64,000 bases of DNA from Actinomadura sp. NBRC 104412 (GCF_030269515.1 NZ_BSTM01000006.1:186001-250000); one strand, 5' to 3'. Positions 32,753 to 41,709 are shown, counted from the first letter of the stretch. Made by a program: numbers and translations. Notes: generated by a model not told the origin, from the sequence alone.

Positions 32753-33664
32753 ATGCGCGGCTGGACGGCGGCGGACATCCCTGACCTGTACGGACGGCGC
32801 TGCGTCGTCACCGGTGCCAACAGCGGCATCGGCTTCCACACGGCGCTGGAGCTGGCCCGGCACGGCGCCGCCGTCGTGCTGGCCTGCCGCAGCGCCGAGC
32901 GCGGCCGGGCCGCGATGGAACGGATGAAGGCGGAGGTGCCCGGCGCCGACCTCGAACTGGACACGCTCGACCTGGCCGATCTCGCCTCGGTGCGCCGGTT
33001 CGCCGCCGCGCGGGCGGACCGTCCCCTGGACCTGCTGGTCAACAACGCCGGGGTGATGGCGCTGCCCAGACGGGTCACCGCCGACGGGTTCGAGATGCAG
33101 TTCGGCACCAACCATCTCGGTCACTTCGCGCTCACCGGGCTGCTGCTGCCGGCGCTGCTGGCCGCGCCCTCCCCGCGCGTCACCACGGTGACCAGCGGTG
33201 CGGCCTGGGGCGGCCGGCTCGACTTCGCCGACCTCCAGGGCGAGCGGCGCTACCGGAGGTGGGCCGCCTACGGCCAGTCCAAGCTGGCCAACCTGGTGTT
33301 CGCCAAGCATCTCGGACGGCGCGTGCCCAAGATCCTCAGCACCTCGGCCCACCCGGGCTTCGCCTCCACCGAGCTGCAGAAGGTGGGGCCGCGGATGGAG
33401 GGCAGCAGGCTCCGCGAGCGCCTTTGGGAGTTCGGCTCGGTCTTCTCCCAGTCCGCCGCGGCCGGGGCCCTGCCCACCCTGTACGCGGCCGTCTCCCCGG
33501 ACGTCGAGCAGGGAGCGTGCTACGGGCCCCGCTACCAGGTGATGGGTCCGCCCACCAAGGCCGTCATGCCCCCGAAGGCGAACCGTACGGAGCCGGCCGA
33601 ACGGTTGTGGGAGGTCTCCGAGGCCCTCACCGGCGTCCACTACGAGGTGCCGGCGGAAGGCTAG
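32753..33664 (+). CDS. short-chain dehydrogenase/reductase (retinol-dehydrogenase-like)
   Basis: A 303-residue classical SDR. The cofactor motif is VVTGANSGIGFHTA; LVNNAGVMALP and the catalytic Ser (VTSGA) and YGQSK follow. GFEMQFGTNHLGHFALT is typical of the WW-oxidoreductase/retinol dehydrogenase-like branch. Substrate unknown. ATG at 32753 follows GGAGGAGG. Its stop shares a CTAG with the convergent TetR gene, which might regulate it only in trans. Confidence 0.88.
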   Translation: MRGWTAADIPDLYGRRCVVTGANSGIGFHTALELARHGAAVVLACRSAERGRAAMERMKAEVPGADLELDTLDLADLASVRRFAAARADRPLDLLVNNAGVMALPRRVTADGFEMQFGTNHLGHFALTGLLLPALLAAPSPRVTTVTSGAAWGGRLDFADLQGERRYRRWAAYGQSKLANLVFAKHLGRRVPKILSTSAHPGFASTELQKVGPRMEGSRLRERLWEFGSVFSQSAAAGALPTLYAAVSPDVEQGACYGPRYQVMGPPTKAVMPPKANRTEPAERLWEVSEALTGVHYEVPAEG

Positions 33665-34254
33665 GCGCCCGGCCGCTCTCCGCCCAGGCCGTGCACCGCC
33701 TGGGCCACGGCCGCGCGGACGATCGCGCCGGAGTCGCCGGGACGGCGCTGGGCCAGCTTGGCGGCGGTGTCGACGATGCCCTGGATCAGTTCGGCGCGCA
33801 GCTCCGGCTCGGGCACGCCGCCCTCGGCCAGCGCGGTGACCAGGGGACGCAGGAGCTGCGCATGGCCGTCGCGGATCCGCTCGCGAGCGGGCTCGGCGAG
33901 CGCGTGCTCGACCAGCGCGACCGCCGCCGCGTGCCGGCCGTCGGTCATGACCTCCAGTTGCGCCCGGACGTAGGCGCCGACCTTGCCGGCGAGCCCGTCC
34001 GGGCCGTCCAGCGACGCGGCCACCAGCGACGCCCAGCGCGGCAGCTCCTCCTCGACGATCGCGGCGACCAGGTCGTCCTTGGAACGGAAGTACTCGTACA
34101 GCCCGGGACGGGACACCCCCACCCGGCGGGCCAGCGCGGCCAGCGACAGTGCCTCGATGCCCTCCTCGGCGACCAGCGCGCGTGCCGCGTCCAGCAGGGT
34201 TCTCAGCTGGCGGGCACGGTGCTCGGCGACCGTGGGCTCGCTGATTCTCGGCAC
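33661..34254 (-). CDS. TetR-family transcriptional regulator
   Basis: A 197-residue repressor-type protein with helix-turn-helix SLAALARRVGVSRPGLYEYFRSKDDLVAAIVEEE in the first 65 residues and a helical ligand domain. No divergent partner: the upstream gene (ogt) runs the same way and the SDR gene is convergent, so its target is not evident. Shared CTAG at the stop with the SDR gene. Confidence 0.85.
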   Translation of the reverse strand: MPRISEPTVAEHRARQLRTLLDAARALVAEEGIEALSLAALARRVGVSRPGLYEYFRSKDDLVAAIVEEELPRWASLVAASLDGPDGLAGKVGAYVRAQLEVMTDGRHAAAVALVEHALAEPARERIRDGHAQLLRPLVTALAEGGVPEPELRAELIQGIVDTAAKLAQRRPGDSGAIVRAAVAQAVHGLGGERPGA

Positions 34255-34304
34255 CGGCCCATTCTACGGTCGTGACCGTCCCGCGGCCCTGCTCATGGGC
34301 CTGC

Positions 34305-34910
34305 TCATGGCTCTGCTCGCGGCCCGGTGTGCAGGTCCCAGTCGAGGGTCGCGGGAAGGGAGCCTTCGAGGGTGAGGAGCCAGCGCTTCACCTCGATGCC
34401 CGAGCCGCCGCTGTAGCCGCCGAGCCCGTTGGACGCGACGACGCGGTGGCACGGCACGATGACCGGGATCGGGTTGCTTCCCATCACCTGGCCGATGGCC
34501 TGTGCGGTGACGCCGGCTTGGCTGCGCGCGCCCAGTTCGCCGTAGGTCACCACCTCGCCGTAGGAGACGGACTCGTACAGCGTGGCGAGCACCCGACGTT
34601 GCAACGGGGAGGTGAGCCGCCAGTCGACGGGGAGGGTGAACGTGCGCGGCTCGCCGCCGAAGTAGCCGGCCAGGCCCTCCAGGACGGGGGCGAGCCGGTC
34701 CGGGTCGTCCACGACGGGCAGGCCGGCGCGCGCGGCGGCGCGGGCGCGGGCGCCGGGGGAGTCGCGCCAGCCCAGCCAGGCCACGCCGGTCTCGGTGGCA
34801 CCGGCCAGCAGCGTGCCGAGCACGGTGCCGATCGAGCCGAACGCCAGGGTCGCCGTCGTCTCAGGTGGAGTCATGGGTGAGGTCACAGGTGAGGTCATGG
34901 GTGGTGTCAT
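34305..34910 (-). CDS. ogt: methylated-DNA-protein-cysteine methyltransferase
   Basis: A 201-residue suicide repair enzyme that transfers the alkyl group from O6-alkylguanine to its own cysteine. The active site is IPVIVPCHRVVASNG; the DNA-binding helix region is YGEVVTYGELGARSQAGVTAQAIGQVMGSNP. The start is uncertain. Four 12-base repeats open the frame, three beginning ATG and one GTG; I use the first (34908-34910) because it overlaps the MFS stop as ATGA. The core protein begins at the fourth repeat. Translationally coupled to the MFS gene. Confidence 0.85.
   Translation of the reverse strand: MTPPMTSPVTSPMTPPETTATLAFGSIGTVLGTLLAGATETGVAWLGWRDSPGARARAAARAGLPVVDDPDRLAPVLEGLAGYFGGEPRTFTLPVDWRLTSPLQRRVLATLYESVSYGEVVTYGELGARSQAGVTAQAIGQVMGSNPIPVIVPCHRVVASNGLGGYSGGSGIEVKRWLLTLEGSLPATLDWDLHTGPRAEP
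34863..34910 (-). repeat. four 12-bp tandem repeats at the ogt start
   Basis: Read on the minus strand: ATGACACCACCC, ATGACCTCACCT, GTGACCTCACCC, ATGACTCCACCT. Each unit offers an in-frame start codon and encodes M/V-T-P/S-P. Confidence 0.7.
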
Positions 34911-36163
34911 CGCCGCCTTGCCAGCAGGAGCGCCGCCGTCATGGGCAGCACCAGGAACACCGCGGTCGTCGCGAGAACGCCGTAGGAGAAGGCGGTGACG
35001 ATGGTGCCGGCCGCCAGACCGCCCAGCGCGGCGCCACCGTTCATCAGCAGGTCCGACAGGCCCTGGACGGCGGGCCGCCGCTCGGCGGGCACCGAGTCGG
35101 TCAGCAGCGCCGAGCCGCCCACCAGCCCGAACGACCAGCCCAGCCCGAGCAGGAACAGCGCGACGGTCAGCCGGGTCACGTGGTGCGGCGCCGAGACCGA
35201 GGCCAGCGCGGTCGCGACGGCGAGCAGCGCCATCCCGCCGATCATGACGGGGATCCGGCCGAACCGGTCGGCCAGCCAGCCCGGCAGCGGGGACAGCGCG
35301 AACATGCCCGCGATGTGCAGGCTGATGACGATGCCCACGATGGTGAGGCTCGCGTGCCCGTGGTCGAGGTGGACGGGCGTCATCACCATGATCGTGACCA
35401 TCACGAGGTGGGACACCACGATCGTGGCCACCGCCAGGCGGGCCCGCGGCGTGGTGCGCAGCACTTCCCAGCCGCCTCCCTTGCGACGCTCCCCGGCGGC
35501 GGATGCGGGATCGGCGTGCGCCTGGGCTAGCAGCGGGTCGGGACGGAGCAGCGTCATGACCCCGAGAAGCGTGAGCGCGAACGCGACCGCCGAGGTGGCG
35601 TAGGGGCCCGACCAGTCCGCCAGGCCCAGCGACCGTCCCAGGCGGTCGGCGGGTTCGGCCAGGTTGGGTCCGGCGATCGAGCCGATCGTGGTGGCCCAGA
35701 CGACCACCGACAGGTCGCGGGCGGTGTGCCCGGGGGCGGACAGGTCGGTGGCGGCGTACCGGGCGGCCAGTGAGGCGGCGGACCCGCCGCCGGCGAAGAA
35801 CAGCCCCGCCAGCAGCAGCGGCCACCAGCCGAGCGCGACGGCGATCGCGGCGGTCAGCATGCCCGCCCCGGCGGAGGCGTAGGCGATGGAGAGCGCGGCG
35901 CGCCGCCCGTGCCTGGTCGCGGCCCGCGCCATCGGGACGGCGAGCGCGCCCGCGCCGGTCACCGCGCTGGTCTGCGCCAGCCCGCCGATCGCCTCCGAGC
36001 CCGACAGGTTCGCCGCGACCAGCGTGCTGACCGCGATTCCCGTGCCGACGCCGACGCCTCCGAGCACCTGCGAGGCGGTGAGCACCGCGAGGATCCGCCG
36101 CTGGGCCGGATGCCGCGCGATGGGCGTGGATTTTTCTCCGGTGAGCTCGTCCGCCACCGCCAT
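34907..36163 (-). CDS. major facilitator superfamily transporter
   Basis: A 418-residue permease with about twelve hydrophobic segments. The MFS loop 2-3 motif is weak here (ARAATRHGRRAALS), and the second-half equivalent is GWLADRFGRIPVM. Probably a proton-driven drug or metabolite exporter; substrate unknown. ATG at 36161-36163 is used because GGAGGG lies 11 bases upstream; an in-frame GTG 11 codons earlier has no such site. The stop overlaps the ogt start. Confidence 0.85.
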   Translation of the reverse strand: MAVADELTGEKSTPIARHPAQRRILAVLTASQVLGGVGVGTGIAVSTLVAANLSGSEAIGGLAQTSAVTGAGALAVPMARAATRHGRRAALSIAYASAGAGMLTAAIAVALGWWPLLLAGLFFAGGGSAASLAARYAATDLSAPGHTARDLSVVVWATTIGSIAGPNLAEPADRLGRSLGLADWSGPYATSAVAFALTLLGVMTLLRPDPLLAQAHADPASAAGERRKGGGWEVLRTTPRARLAVATIVVSHLVMVTIMVMTPVHLDHGHASLTIVGIVISLHIAGMFALSPLPGWLADRFGRIPVMIGGMALLAVATALASVSAPHHVTRLTVALFLLGLGWSFGLVGGSALLTDSVPAERRPAVQGLSDLLMNGGAALGGLAAGTIVTAFSYGVLATTAVFLVLPMTAALLLARRR

Positions 36164-36254
36164 GACGATCCCGTCCCTCCCGCACCGACCCCGCACACCT
36201 ACGAAAGGGGTATATCACCCATCACCGTCATTTCCGTATGCGCGGGGGCTCGGC

Positions 36255-38882
36255 TCACGGGCGGGTGAGGTACGCGTGCAGGCGCCCGGCCTCCTTGACG
36301 GCGCGGCTGGAGCCCTTCCGCGCGGCGAGGGCCTCCAGCGCGGGGATGCGCGCCCGCGCGCCCGTCGCCTCCGCGGTACGGGCGCCGAGGGCGAGCAGGT
36401 CGGCCAGGCCGGTGACGGGACGTGCGGCGTGGGCGTCCAGAACGGGCGGGAGCGCGTGCTCGACCACCGTCCAGACCTCTGCGTGCGCCCCGGCGTCGGC
36501 CGCCTCGCCCAGCGCGCCCGCCATCCGGCCGAGCTTGGCGATCCCATGCCCGACCAGCGCGCCGACCGCCGCGCCCAACTCGGCCGCGGGCAGCCGTCCC
36601 CGCGCCGCCATCAGCAGGAGGGCGTCGACCGCCCCGGCACGCTCCGCCACCGGCCTGATCGTCAGCCCGTACGCGAGCGCGGTCGCCGTCGCGACACCGA
36701 CCGGACCGTCCGCCTCGGCCAGCGAGAGCAGCGCGCGGCTCTGCGCGTACACGTGGTCCAGCGTCACCGCCAGATCGGGAAGCAGGTGCGCGGCGGCCAG
36801 CTCGGCATGGGAGGGGATCGTCGGCACCCACCATGGATCGCCGCCGTAGGCGTTGAAGGAGAAGGCCCTCGCGGAACCGTGGCGCCACGACGCTCCAGGG
36901 AAGTCGAGGAGCGGCATGAGCTCGTCCACGACCGCCGGGTCCGGCAGCCGCACGGCCTCGGGGGTCGCGATGGCGATGACGGCCGTGCGCGCCTTTTGGT
37001 CGGGTTGGAACGACACCGGTGTCACGGCGGTGTGGAACCGCACCTCTGGGAACCCGCCGTTCTCCAGCCAGGCCGCCAGCGTCCGGCCCGGAGACGACGT
37101 GAGGCGTGCCGCGCGGGCGGCGGCATCGGGATCGGCCCCCGGCGGGAGGCGGAGCAGGGCCTGCGCCAGGTCGATCACCCCTGCGTCGCCGCCCACCGCC
37201 TCCAGGCGTTCCAGCCGGGAGACCAGCTCACCGGCGTCCAGCAGCCCGTTCGCGGCGGTCGGCGTGGACAGCAGGAACGGCGTCCTGCCGATCAGCATCC
37301 CGATCTCCCGGCTGCGTCGGGCAAGGAACCGCGCGAGCGCACGGGTCGACGGGCGCGGGCGCGGGCGGGCGACCCGTTGGTGCGGGCGCCGTGCCAGGAA
37401 GGTGACCGCGGCCAGGAAGGGTGACAGATCCCCGGGGAGGTTGTCGTCCAGGGAGTCCAGCCACAGCCAGTGATCAATCTCGCGGAAGGTCGTCCGGCAC
37501 GCCTTGTGGAAACCGCCGGGATCGGCGTGGGCGAGTTCGACCATCCCGGCCAGGAGCCGTTCCGTTCCGATCCGGCCGAGACTCCTTCGATCCGCGGTGG
37601 CGAACATCTCGGCCAGCTCGGCGACGGACGCGATCGGCGCGGGGAACGCGGCGGGCGGCGGGGGAGGGGCGAGCCCGGCGGGCGGCGGTACGGGCGCCTC
37701 GACCTCGCCGAAGACCTCCGCCACCCGGTCCCTGAGATCGGCGGGCAGGGCCGTGGCCGCCTCCCGGACCCGTTCACGAACGGCTTCGTCGGCCTTGGGG
37801 CCGTGCTTGACGGCGATCCGGACGGCACGCTCCTGGAGGGCGTGCGACCCATCCCCGAACGCCACGGTCAGCGCGCCGAGCGCCGCGTCCTCCCGGCCCG
37901 GCCGGTCCAGCCAGGACAGCGCGGCGCGCACCAGCTTCTTCTCCGGACGGAACAGCACCGCCTCCGCGGCCTCGGCGAACACCGCCTCGTCCAGGCCCAC
38001 CTCTTCGTCCACCCGGCGGACCTCGCGCAGCGCCAGCTCCGCGACCCGGGCGGGCGCGGCGGGGAGCAGCCGCGCGTAGTCACGGATCCGCGGAAGCACC
38101 TCGTCGAGATCGGGGGCGAGCGCGTCATGCAGATCGGCGTACCAGCGCAGGTCGTTCAGTGCGCCGCCGCGCAGGAACCGGCGCACGCACCCGTCCAGCA
38201 GCGCCTCCCGCTCCAGACGGCCCTCCTGGACGAGCCGTGTCAGCGCGGTCCGCCAGGCGTTCCCGGCGCCGAACATGCCGATCACCTGGCCGACGGCCTC
38301 GACCTCGAACAGCCGCGGCACCATGGCGTCCAGCAGCGGATCCTCGCCCAGCCCCGTGGCCGGCGCGGTCCAGCGCACCCAGCCGACGGTGAACGCCTCG
38401 TCCTCGGGCGGTCCCGCACCGGCGGCCCGCAGGAGGAGCGCGCAGGTCCACCAGGCGGCCTGGTCGCCGCCCCAGGCGCTCTGGTCGGCCACGCGCAGCC
38501 GCCCCGCGAGGCGCCTGCCCACCTCCGCGCGCCACTCGGCGGGACGGCCCTCGGTCGCGGTGACCACGAACTCCGCGTGCCGGCGTCCGGCTCTGAAGTC
38601 CCAGGCGCGATTGAGCCGCAGGTCGGCGCGGGCCAGCCACTGCGCCGCCGCGGCCGGGCCCGGGATGCAGCCGGCGCCCGCCACCAGCAACGCCGACGTG
38701 ACCGCCCCCTCGGTCCACGGGGAGTCCGGGCGGGTGTCCCGCACCCTCCTCAGCAGGCCGGGCAGCTCCTTGGCGGCGGCCCTGCGCTCCTCGTCGGTGA
38801 ACCGCCTCAGCAGCGCCGCGACGAACCGTGCGTTGCCGTGCTCGACCTTGCTGAGCAGCGTGTCCACCCGAAGGTCGCTCAT
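36255..38882 (-). CDS. DUF6493-type large helical protein
   Basis: An 875-residue protein made mostly of alpha-helical repeats rich in Leu, Ala and Arg, consistent with a HEAT/ARM-like solenoid. I recognise no catalytic motif. A Pro-rich spacer (PPPAGLAPPPPPAAF) divides it at about residue 400. Its ATG overlaps the stop of the SWIM zinc-finger gene, and proteins of this type (DUF6493) are commonly encoded next to SWIM proteins in actinomycetes, sometimes with MoxR and VWA genes that are absent here. Function unknown; a scaffold role is a guess. Confidence 0.65.
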   Translation of the reverse strand: MSDLRVDTLLSKVEHGNARFVAALLRRFTDEERRAAAKELPGLLRRVRDTRPDSPWTEGAVTSALLVAGAGCIPGPAAAAQWLARADLRLNRAWDFRAGRRHAEFVVTATEGRPAEWRAEVGRRLAGRLRVADQSAWGGDQAAWWTCALLLRAAGAGPPEDEAFTVGWVRWTAPATGLGEDPLLDAMVPRLFEVEAVGQVIGMFGAGNAWRTALTRLVQEGRLEREALLDGCVRRFLRGGALNDLRWYADLHDALAPDLDEVLPRIRDYARLLPAAPARVAELALREVRRVDEEVGLDEAVFAEAAEAVLFRPEKKLVRAALSWLDRPGREDAALGALTVAFGDGSHALQERAVRIAVKHGPKADEAVRERVREAATALPADLRDRVAEVFGEVEAPVPPPAGLAPPPPPAAFPAPIASVAELAEMFATADRRSLGRIGTERLLAGMVELAHADPGGFHKACRTTFREIDHWLWLDSLDDNLPGDLSPFLAAVTFLARRPHQRVARPRPRPSTRALARFLARRSREIGMLIGRTPFLLSTPTAANGLLDAGELVSRLERLEAVGGDAGVIDLAQALLRLPPGADPDAAARAARLTSSPGRTLAAWLENGGFPEVRFHTAVTPVSFQPDQKARTAVIAIATPEAVRLPDPAVVDELMPLLDFPGASWRHGSARAFSFNAYGGDPWWVPTIPSHAELAAAHLLPDLAVTLDHVYAQSRALLSLAEADGPVGVATATALAYGLTIRPVAERAGAVDALLLMAARGRLPAAELGAAVGALVGHGIAKLGRMAGALGEAADAGAHAEVWTVVEHALPPVLDAHAARPVTGLADLLALGARTAEATGARARIPALEALAARKGSSRAVKEAGRLHAYLTRP

Positions 38883-40258
38883 CGAGTGCCCTCCTCCGCC
38901 ATGGCGGCGTCCCGGACGAGCCGCGCGGCGATCACGTGCTTGCAGGGGCCGCGCCCGCCGCGATACTCGGCCCACCAAGGGCAGGTGCAGGACGCCCGGT
39001 CGCCGGAGAACCGCACCTGGCGGGACCGGTCGCCGGTCTCCACGACCGCGAGGCCGGGGCCGGTGAACCGGACGGCGCCCGACCCGGCCAAGGCCCTGGC
39101 GTCGCGCAGCCGGGGGTTCATCGCCGCCACCCGTTCGGGGTCGTAGGGCAGCTCCCGGTGGAAGAAGCCCGCCTCGGCCGTGTCGTACCCGACCCGCCCG
39201 GCCGTGCCGAGCTGGGTCAGCGCGGCTCGCGTTCGGCGCGCGTCGATCCCCGCGCGCTCGGCCAGCAGGTCGGGCTCGACGCGGGCCTCGAACGACAGCA
39301 GCGCGCCCAGAAGCTCGGCGTCGTCGGCCGCCTCCTCGGTGGCCAGGGCGTCCAGGACGGCTCCCTCGCCGGAGAACCCGCGGTGCGGCTCGGGCGAGAG
39401 CGTCAGGACGTACCGCATGCCCGGCAGTTCGAGCTCCCACGCGCTCGCGACCGGCCTGGCGTCCGCCGCGGTCACGGCCGGGCCGTACGCGCGCAGAGCC
39501 CGGGCGAAGCGCAGCAGCGGAAGCATCGTGCGCAGCCGGTCCGGGCCGGCCAGAGACACCGCCCCGGGGCCGGGACGGGAGCTGATCCGCAGGCCCCGGC
39601 CTGCCGGGACGGCCCACAGCCTCCCCCGCGAACGCCCGCCCGGCAGCCCGCGCAGGAACCGCACCGCCTCCGGCCCGGACACCTCCGCGCGCAGGTCGAA
39701 CCCGGACGTGATCACCTGGAGCTCGGCGAAGCCCCGCAGCCAGCGGTCCGGCAGCGGCACCTTCTTCTCCACCACGGCTCCGTCCAGCGTGGTGACCGCC
39801 AGCTCCTCGGCACCGACCGCCAAGTGCAGCGGGTCGCCGGTGCCCACCCGCGCCAGTGCCTCCCGCAGCGGGCCGTTGACGTCCACGTTGGTCGTGCCGC
39901 GCTCGTGCACCTCGCCGTCCAGCGCGGGCTGCAGGACGTCCAGCCGCCCGTACACCCCGCAGCAGGCGGAGAACGACTCCATCCGCAGCCGGTCGCCGTT
40001 GCAGGTCACCACCGGGTCGCGCATCGTCGTGGGACGCGGCTGGTAGTACCGGGTCTGCGCCACGTCCGCCAGGGCGAGCAGCGCCGCCGCGGCCGGTGCC
40101 GCCTCGGTCAGCAGCCCGCTGAAGAAGCGCGGACGCGCCTGGGGCCCGGCCGCGGTGGTCCCGCCGGAGGTGGACAGGCCGAGGAGCCCGCCGTCCAGCG
40201 AGGACGGACGCGCGTACGAGTACTTCTGAACCGGCGTGGTCGCCGTGCCGCTCGCCAT
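38879..40258 (-). CDS. SWIM zinc-finger protein
   Basis: A 459-residue protein with the SWIM motif near the C-terminus: C-x-C in SCTCPWWAEY and C-x-H in GPCKHVIAARLVRD. This binds zinc and probably DNA or protein. An N-terminal region has a paired-cysteine stretch (SACCGVYGRL). The rest is unassigned. It opens a two-gene unit with the DUF6493 gene (ATGA overlap). Confidence 0.78.
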   Translation of the reverse strand: MASGTATTPVQKYSYARPSSLDGGLLGLSTSGGTTAAGPQARPRFFSGLLTEAAPAAAALLALADVAQTRYYQPRPTTMRDPVVTCNGDRLRMESFSACCGVYGRLDVLQPALDGEVHERGTTNVDVNGPLREALARVGTGDPLHLAVGAEELAVTTLDGAVVEKKVPLPDRWLRGFAELQVITSGFDLRAEVSGPEAVRFLRGLPGGRSRGRLWAVPAGRGLRISSRPGPGAVSLAGPDRLRTMLPLLRFARALRAYGPAVTAADARPVASAWELELPGMRYVLTLSPEPHRGFSGEGAVLDALATEEAADDAELLGALLSFEARVEPDLLAERAGIDARRTRAALTQLGTAGRVGYDTAEAGFFHRELPYDPERVAAMNPRLRDARALAGSGAVRFTGPGLAVVETGDRSRQVRFSGDRASCTCPWWAEYRGGRGPCKHVIAARLVRDAAMAEEGTR

Positions 40259-40383
40259 GCCGCGAACCTAGGGCGCGCGACCGACATTTTCCGGGAAACA
40301 AGGGGCGGGGCCGGAGAACAGGGGGAGGGGCATGGTACGGGGCCGGATCCGGGCTCGGGGACACCGGGGGTAGGCTCGAAGCC

Positions 40384-40752
40384 GTGCGAAGGTTCTTCAC
40401 CCCCGGATGGCTCGGGCTCCACGCGCTGGCGATCACGCTGTTCGCCGCGTTCCTGGCCTTCGGCTGGTGGCAGTTCGACCGGGCACAGCAGGGCAACGAC
40501 CGTAGCTGGGCGTACGTCTTCGAGTGGCCGATCTTCGCGATCTTCGTGCTGGTGATGTGGATCAAGATGATGCGGGACGAGCTCGACGACGCCCGCAAGG
40601 GGCCCGACCGGACCCCCACGGTGGTCGAGGAGCCCGTCGAGGCCGCGGTGAAGCGGGACATCATCCGGCGGCAGGAGGAGGAAGACCCTCAGCTCGCCGC
40701 CTACAACCGCTACCTGGCGCGGCTCAACTCCGAGACGCACCGGCGAGACTGA
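40384..40752 (+). CDS. small two-helix membrane protein
   Basis: A 122-residue protein starting at GTG. RRFFTPGWLGLHALAITLF begins the first helix (to about residue 27); a second helix (FEWPIFAIFVLVMWIKMM) follows, and the last 55 residues are a charged cytosolic tail (VKRDIIRRQEEEDPQLAAYNRYLARLN). The opening resembles SURF1-like proteins but the domain is absent. Such genes commonly precede a DUF3817 gene in actinomycetes, as here. Function unknown. Confidence 0.75.
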   Translation: MRRFFTPGWLGLHALAITLFAAFLAFGWWQFDRAQQGNDRSWAYVFEWPIFAIFVLVMWIKMMRDELDDARKGPDRTPTVVEEPVEAAVKRDIIRRQEEEDPQLAAYNRYLARLNSETHRRD

Positions 40753-40791
40753 CCGGCGAGTCCGACCGGCCCCCGTTCAGAGAGGTGATCT

Positions 40792-41172
40792 GTGGAAGCG
40801 GCCGTCAACCGGTATCGCGTCATGGCCATCGTGGTCGGCGTGATGCTGTTGCTGCTGGTCTTCGTGGCCATGCCCATCCGCTACATCGGCGGCAACGAGA
40901 CCCCGTCGGCGATCATCTCCCCGACGCACGGCACCCTCTACATCGTCTACCTGGCGGTCGCGTTCGACCTGTACCGCAAGCTCTCCTGGCCGCTGAGGCA
41001 GATGGTGCTGATGGTGACCGCGGGGCTGATCCCGTTCCTGGCGTTCGTCATCGAGCGCCGGATCGTGCGGGACGCCCGCGCCGACCTGGCCGCCAGGGCG
41101 CGGGACAAGGAGACCGGCGAGACCGCCGAGGTGCCCCGCGAGGCCCCGAGCGGCGCCGTCGACAACGCCTGA
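40792..41172 (+). CDS. DUF3817 membrane protein
   Basis: A 126-residue protein with three hydrophobic segments. The DUF3817 pattern is visible: YRVMAIVVGVMLLLL, then SPTHGTLYIVYLAVAFDL (His-Gly in a helix), KLSWPLRQMVLMVTAGLIPFL, and ERRI. The last 30 residues are acidic and soluble. GTG start 39 bases after the preceding gene with AGAGAGGTGAT in front. Function unknown; some relatives are fused to glucose permease-like or YdzA-like proteins. Confidence 0.82.
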   Translation: MEAAVNRYRVMAIVVGVMLLLLVFVAMPIRYIGGNETPSAIISPTHGTLYIVYLAVAFDLYRKLSWPLRQMVLMVTAGLIPFLAFVIERRIVRDARADLAARARDKETGETAEVPREAPSGAVDNA

Positions 41173-41222
41173 GCCGCCCCGGCGCCGCCCGCGGCTGAAC
41201 GTACCCATGCCAGGACATGCCG

Positions 41223-41254
41223 CGGCCCGTGGGGCGGAGCGCCTCCACGGGCCG
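41223..41254 (+). terminator. hairpin after the DUF3817 gene
   Basis: CGGCCCGTGG and its exact complement CCACGGGCCG pair across 12 bases, 50 bases past the stop. Confidence 0.6.
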
Positions 41255-41421
41255 GGCGTCCAGCAGCGGTCTGTACTGCTGTGTGGGCGGCCTGGGACGG
41301 GGGTCGGGTCAGAAGTCCGGCCGCCCGGCTCTTAACGGCTCACAGGGTGTCTGCGCCGGGCACTCACCTCGCTCTCCTTCGGTATCGACGCTGCTCTCGA
41401 GAGATCCGGCACTGAGATCCG

Positions 41422-41646
41422 ATGACGTCGAACACGGTGGGATCGGGCACGGTGGCCGGGGCCGGGCCGGCGGCGTGGCTCGGAGCCGCCGGCCCGGCGC
41501 GGTGGATCCCGGTGCCACGGGGGCATGCGGCACCGGGTCTCCGGTACTGGGTGAACGGGTGGTACTGGGTGAACGGGTGGTACTGGGTGAACGGGTGGTA
41601 CGGGGTGAACGGATCCGGCCGGGACGGCCGAGGACCCGAGGTGTGA
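41422..41646 (+). CDS. possible 74-residue protein with YWVNGW repeats
   Basis: An ATG-started ORF with high G/C at third positions. Its first 42 residues are Gly/Ala/Pro-rich. Then four 6-residue repeats follow, three as Y-W-V-N-G-W and one as Y-G-V-N-G-S, encoded by the 18-bp tandem repeat; a short acidic end closes it. A strong 16-bp hairpin begins 15 bases after its stop, as a terminator would, which is the main support for a real gene. No convincing ribosome site is seen, and two other frames are open across the same repeat, so it stays tentative. Confidence 0.35.
   Translation: MTSNTVGSGTVAGAGPAAWLGAAGPARWIPVPRGHAAPGLRYWVNGWYWVNGWYWVNGWYGVNGSGRDGRGPEV
41543..41614. repeat. 18-bp tandem repeat, four copies
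   Basis: GGTACTGGGTGAACGGGT occurs three times without change (41543-41596). A fourth copy (41597-41614) has two substitutions, T to G and G to A. The unit length is a multiple of three, so all frames stay open. Confidence 0.9.
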
Positions 41647-41661
41647 CCGGGCACGCGCCGC

Positions 41662-41709
41662 CGTCGCCGCCGGCACCAGGGCGGAAGGGGGGAGGTGCCG
41701 GCGGCGACG
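41662..41709. terminator. 16-bp perfect hairpin
   Basis: CGTCGCCGCCGGCACC (41662-41677) and its exact complement GGTGCCGGCGGCGACG (41694-41709) enclose a 16-base purine-rich loop. It lies between the repeat ORF and the convergent anti-sigma-like gene. Confidence 0.65.

Noticed and set aside
36255-40664. One minus-strand frame of 1469 codons covering both the DUF6493 and SWIM genes
   Set aside because: Only the part from 38882 leftward is the DUF6493 protein. The rest is a shadow of the SWIM gene, which is read in another frame with its zinc motif intact.
41543-41614. CRISPR array
   Set aside because: The 18-bp units are directly adjacent without spacers, and there are no cas genes.
41422-41646. 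RiPP precursor peptide
   Set aside because: No modifying enzyme, protease or exporter gene lies next to it; the neighbours are a DUF3817 protein and a sigma-factor pair.
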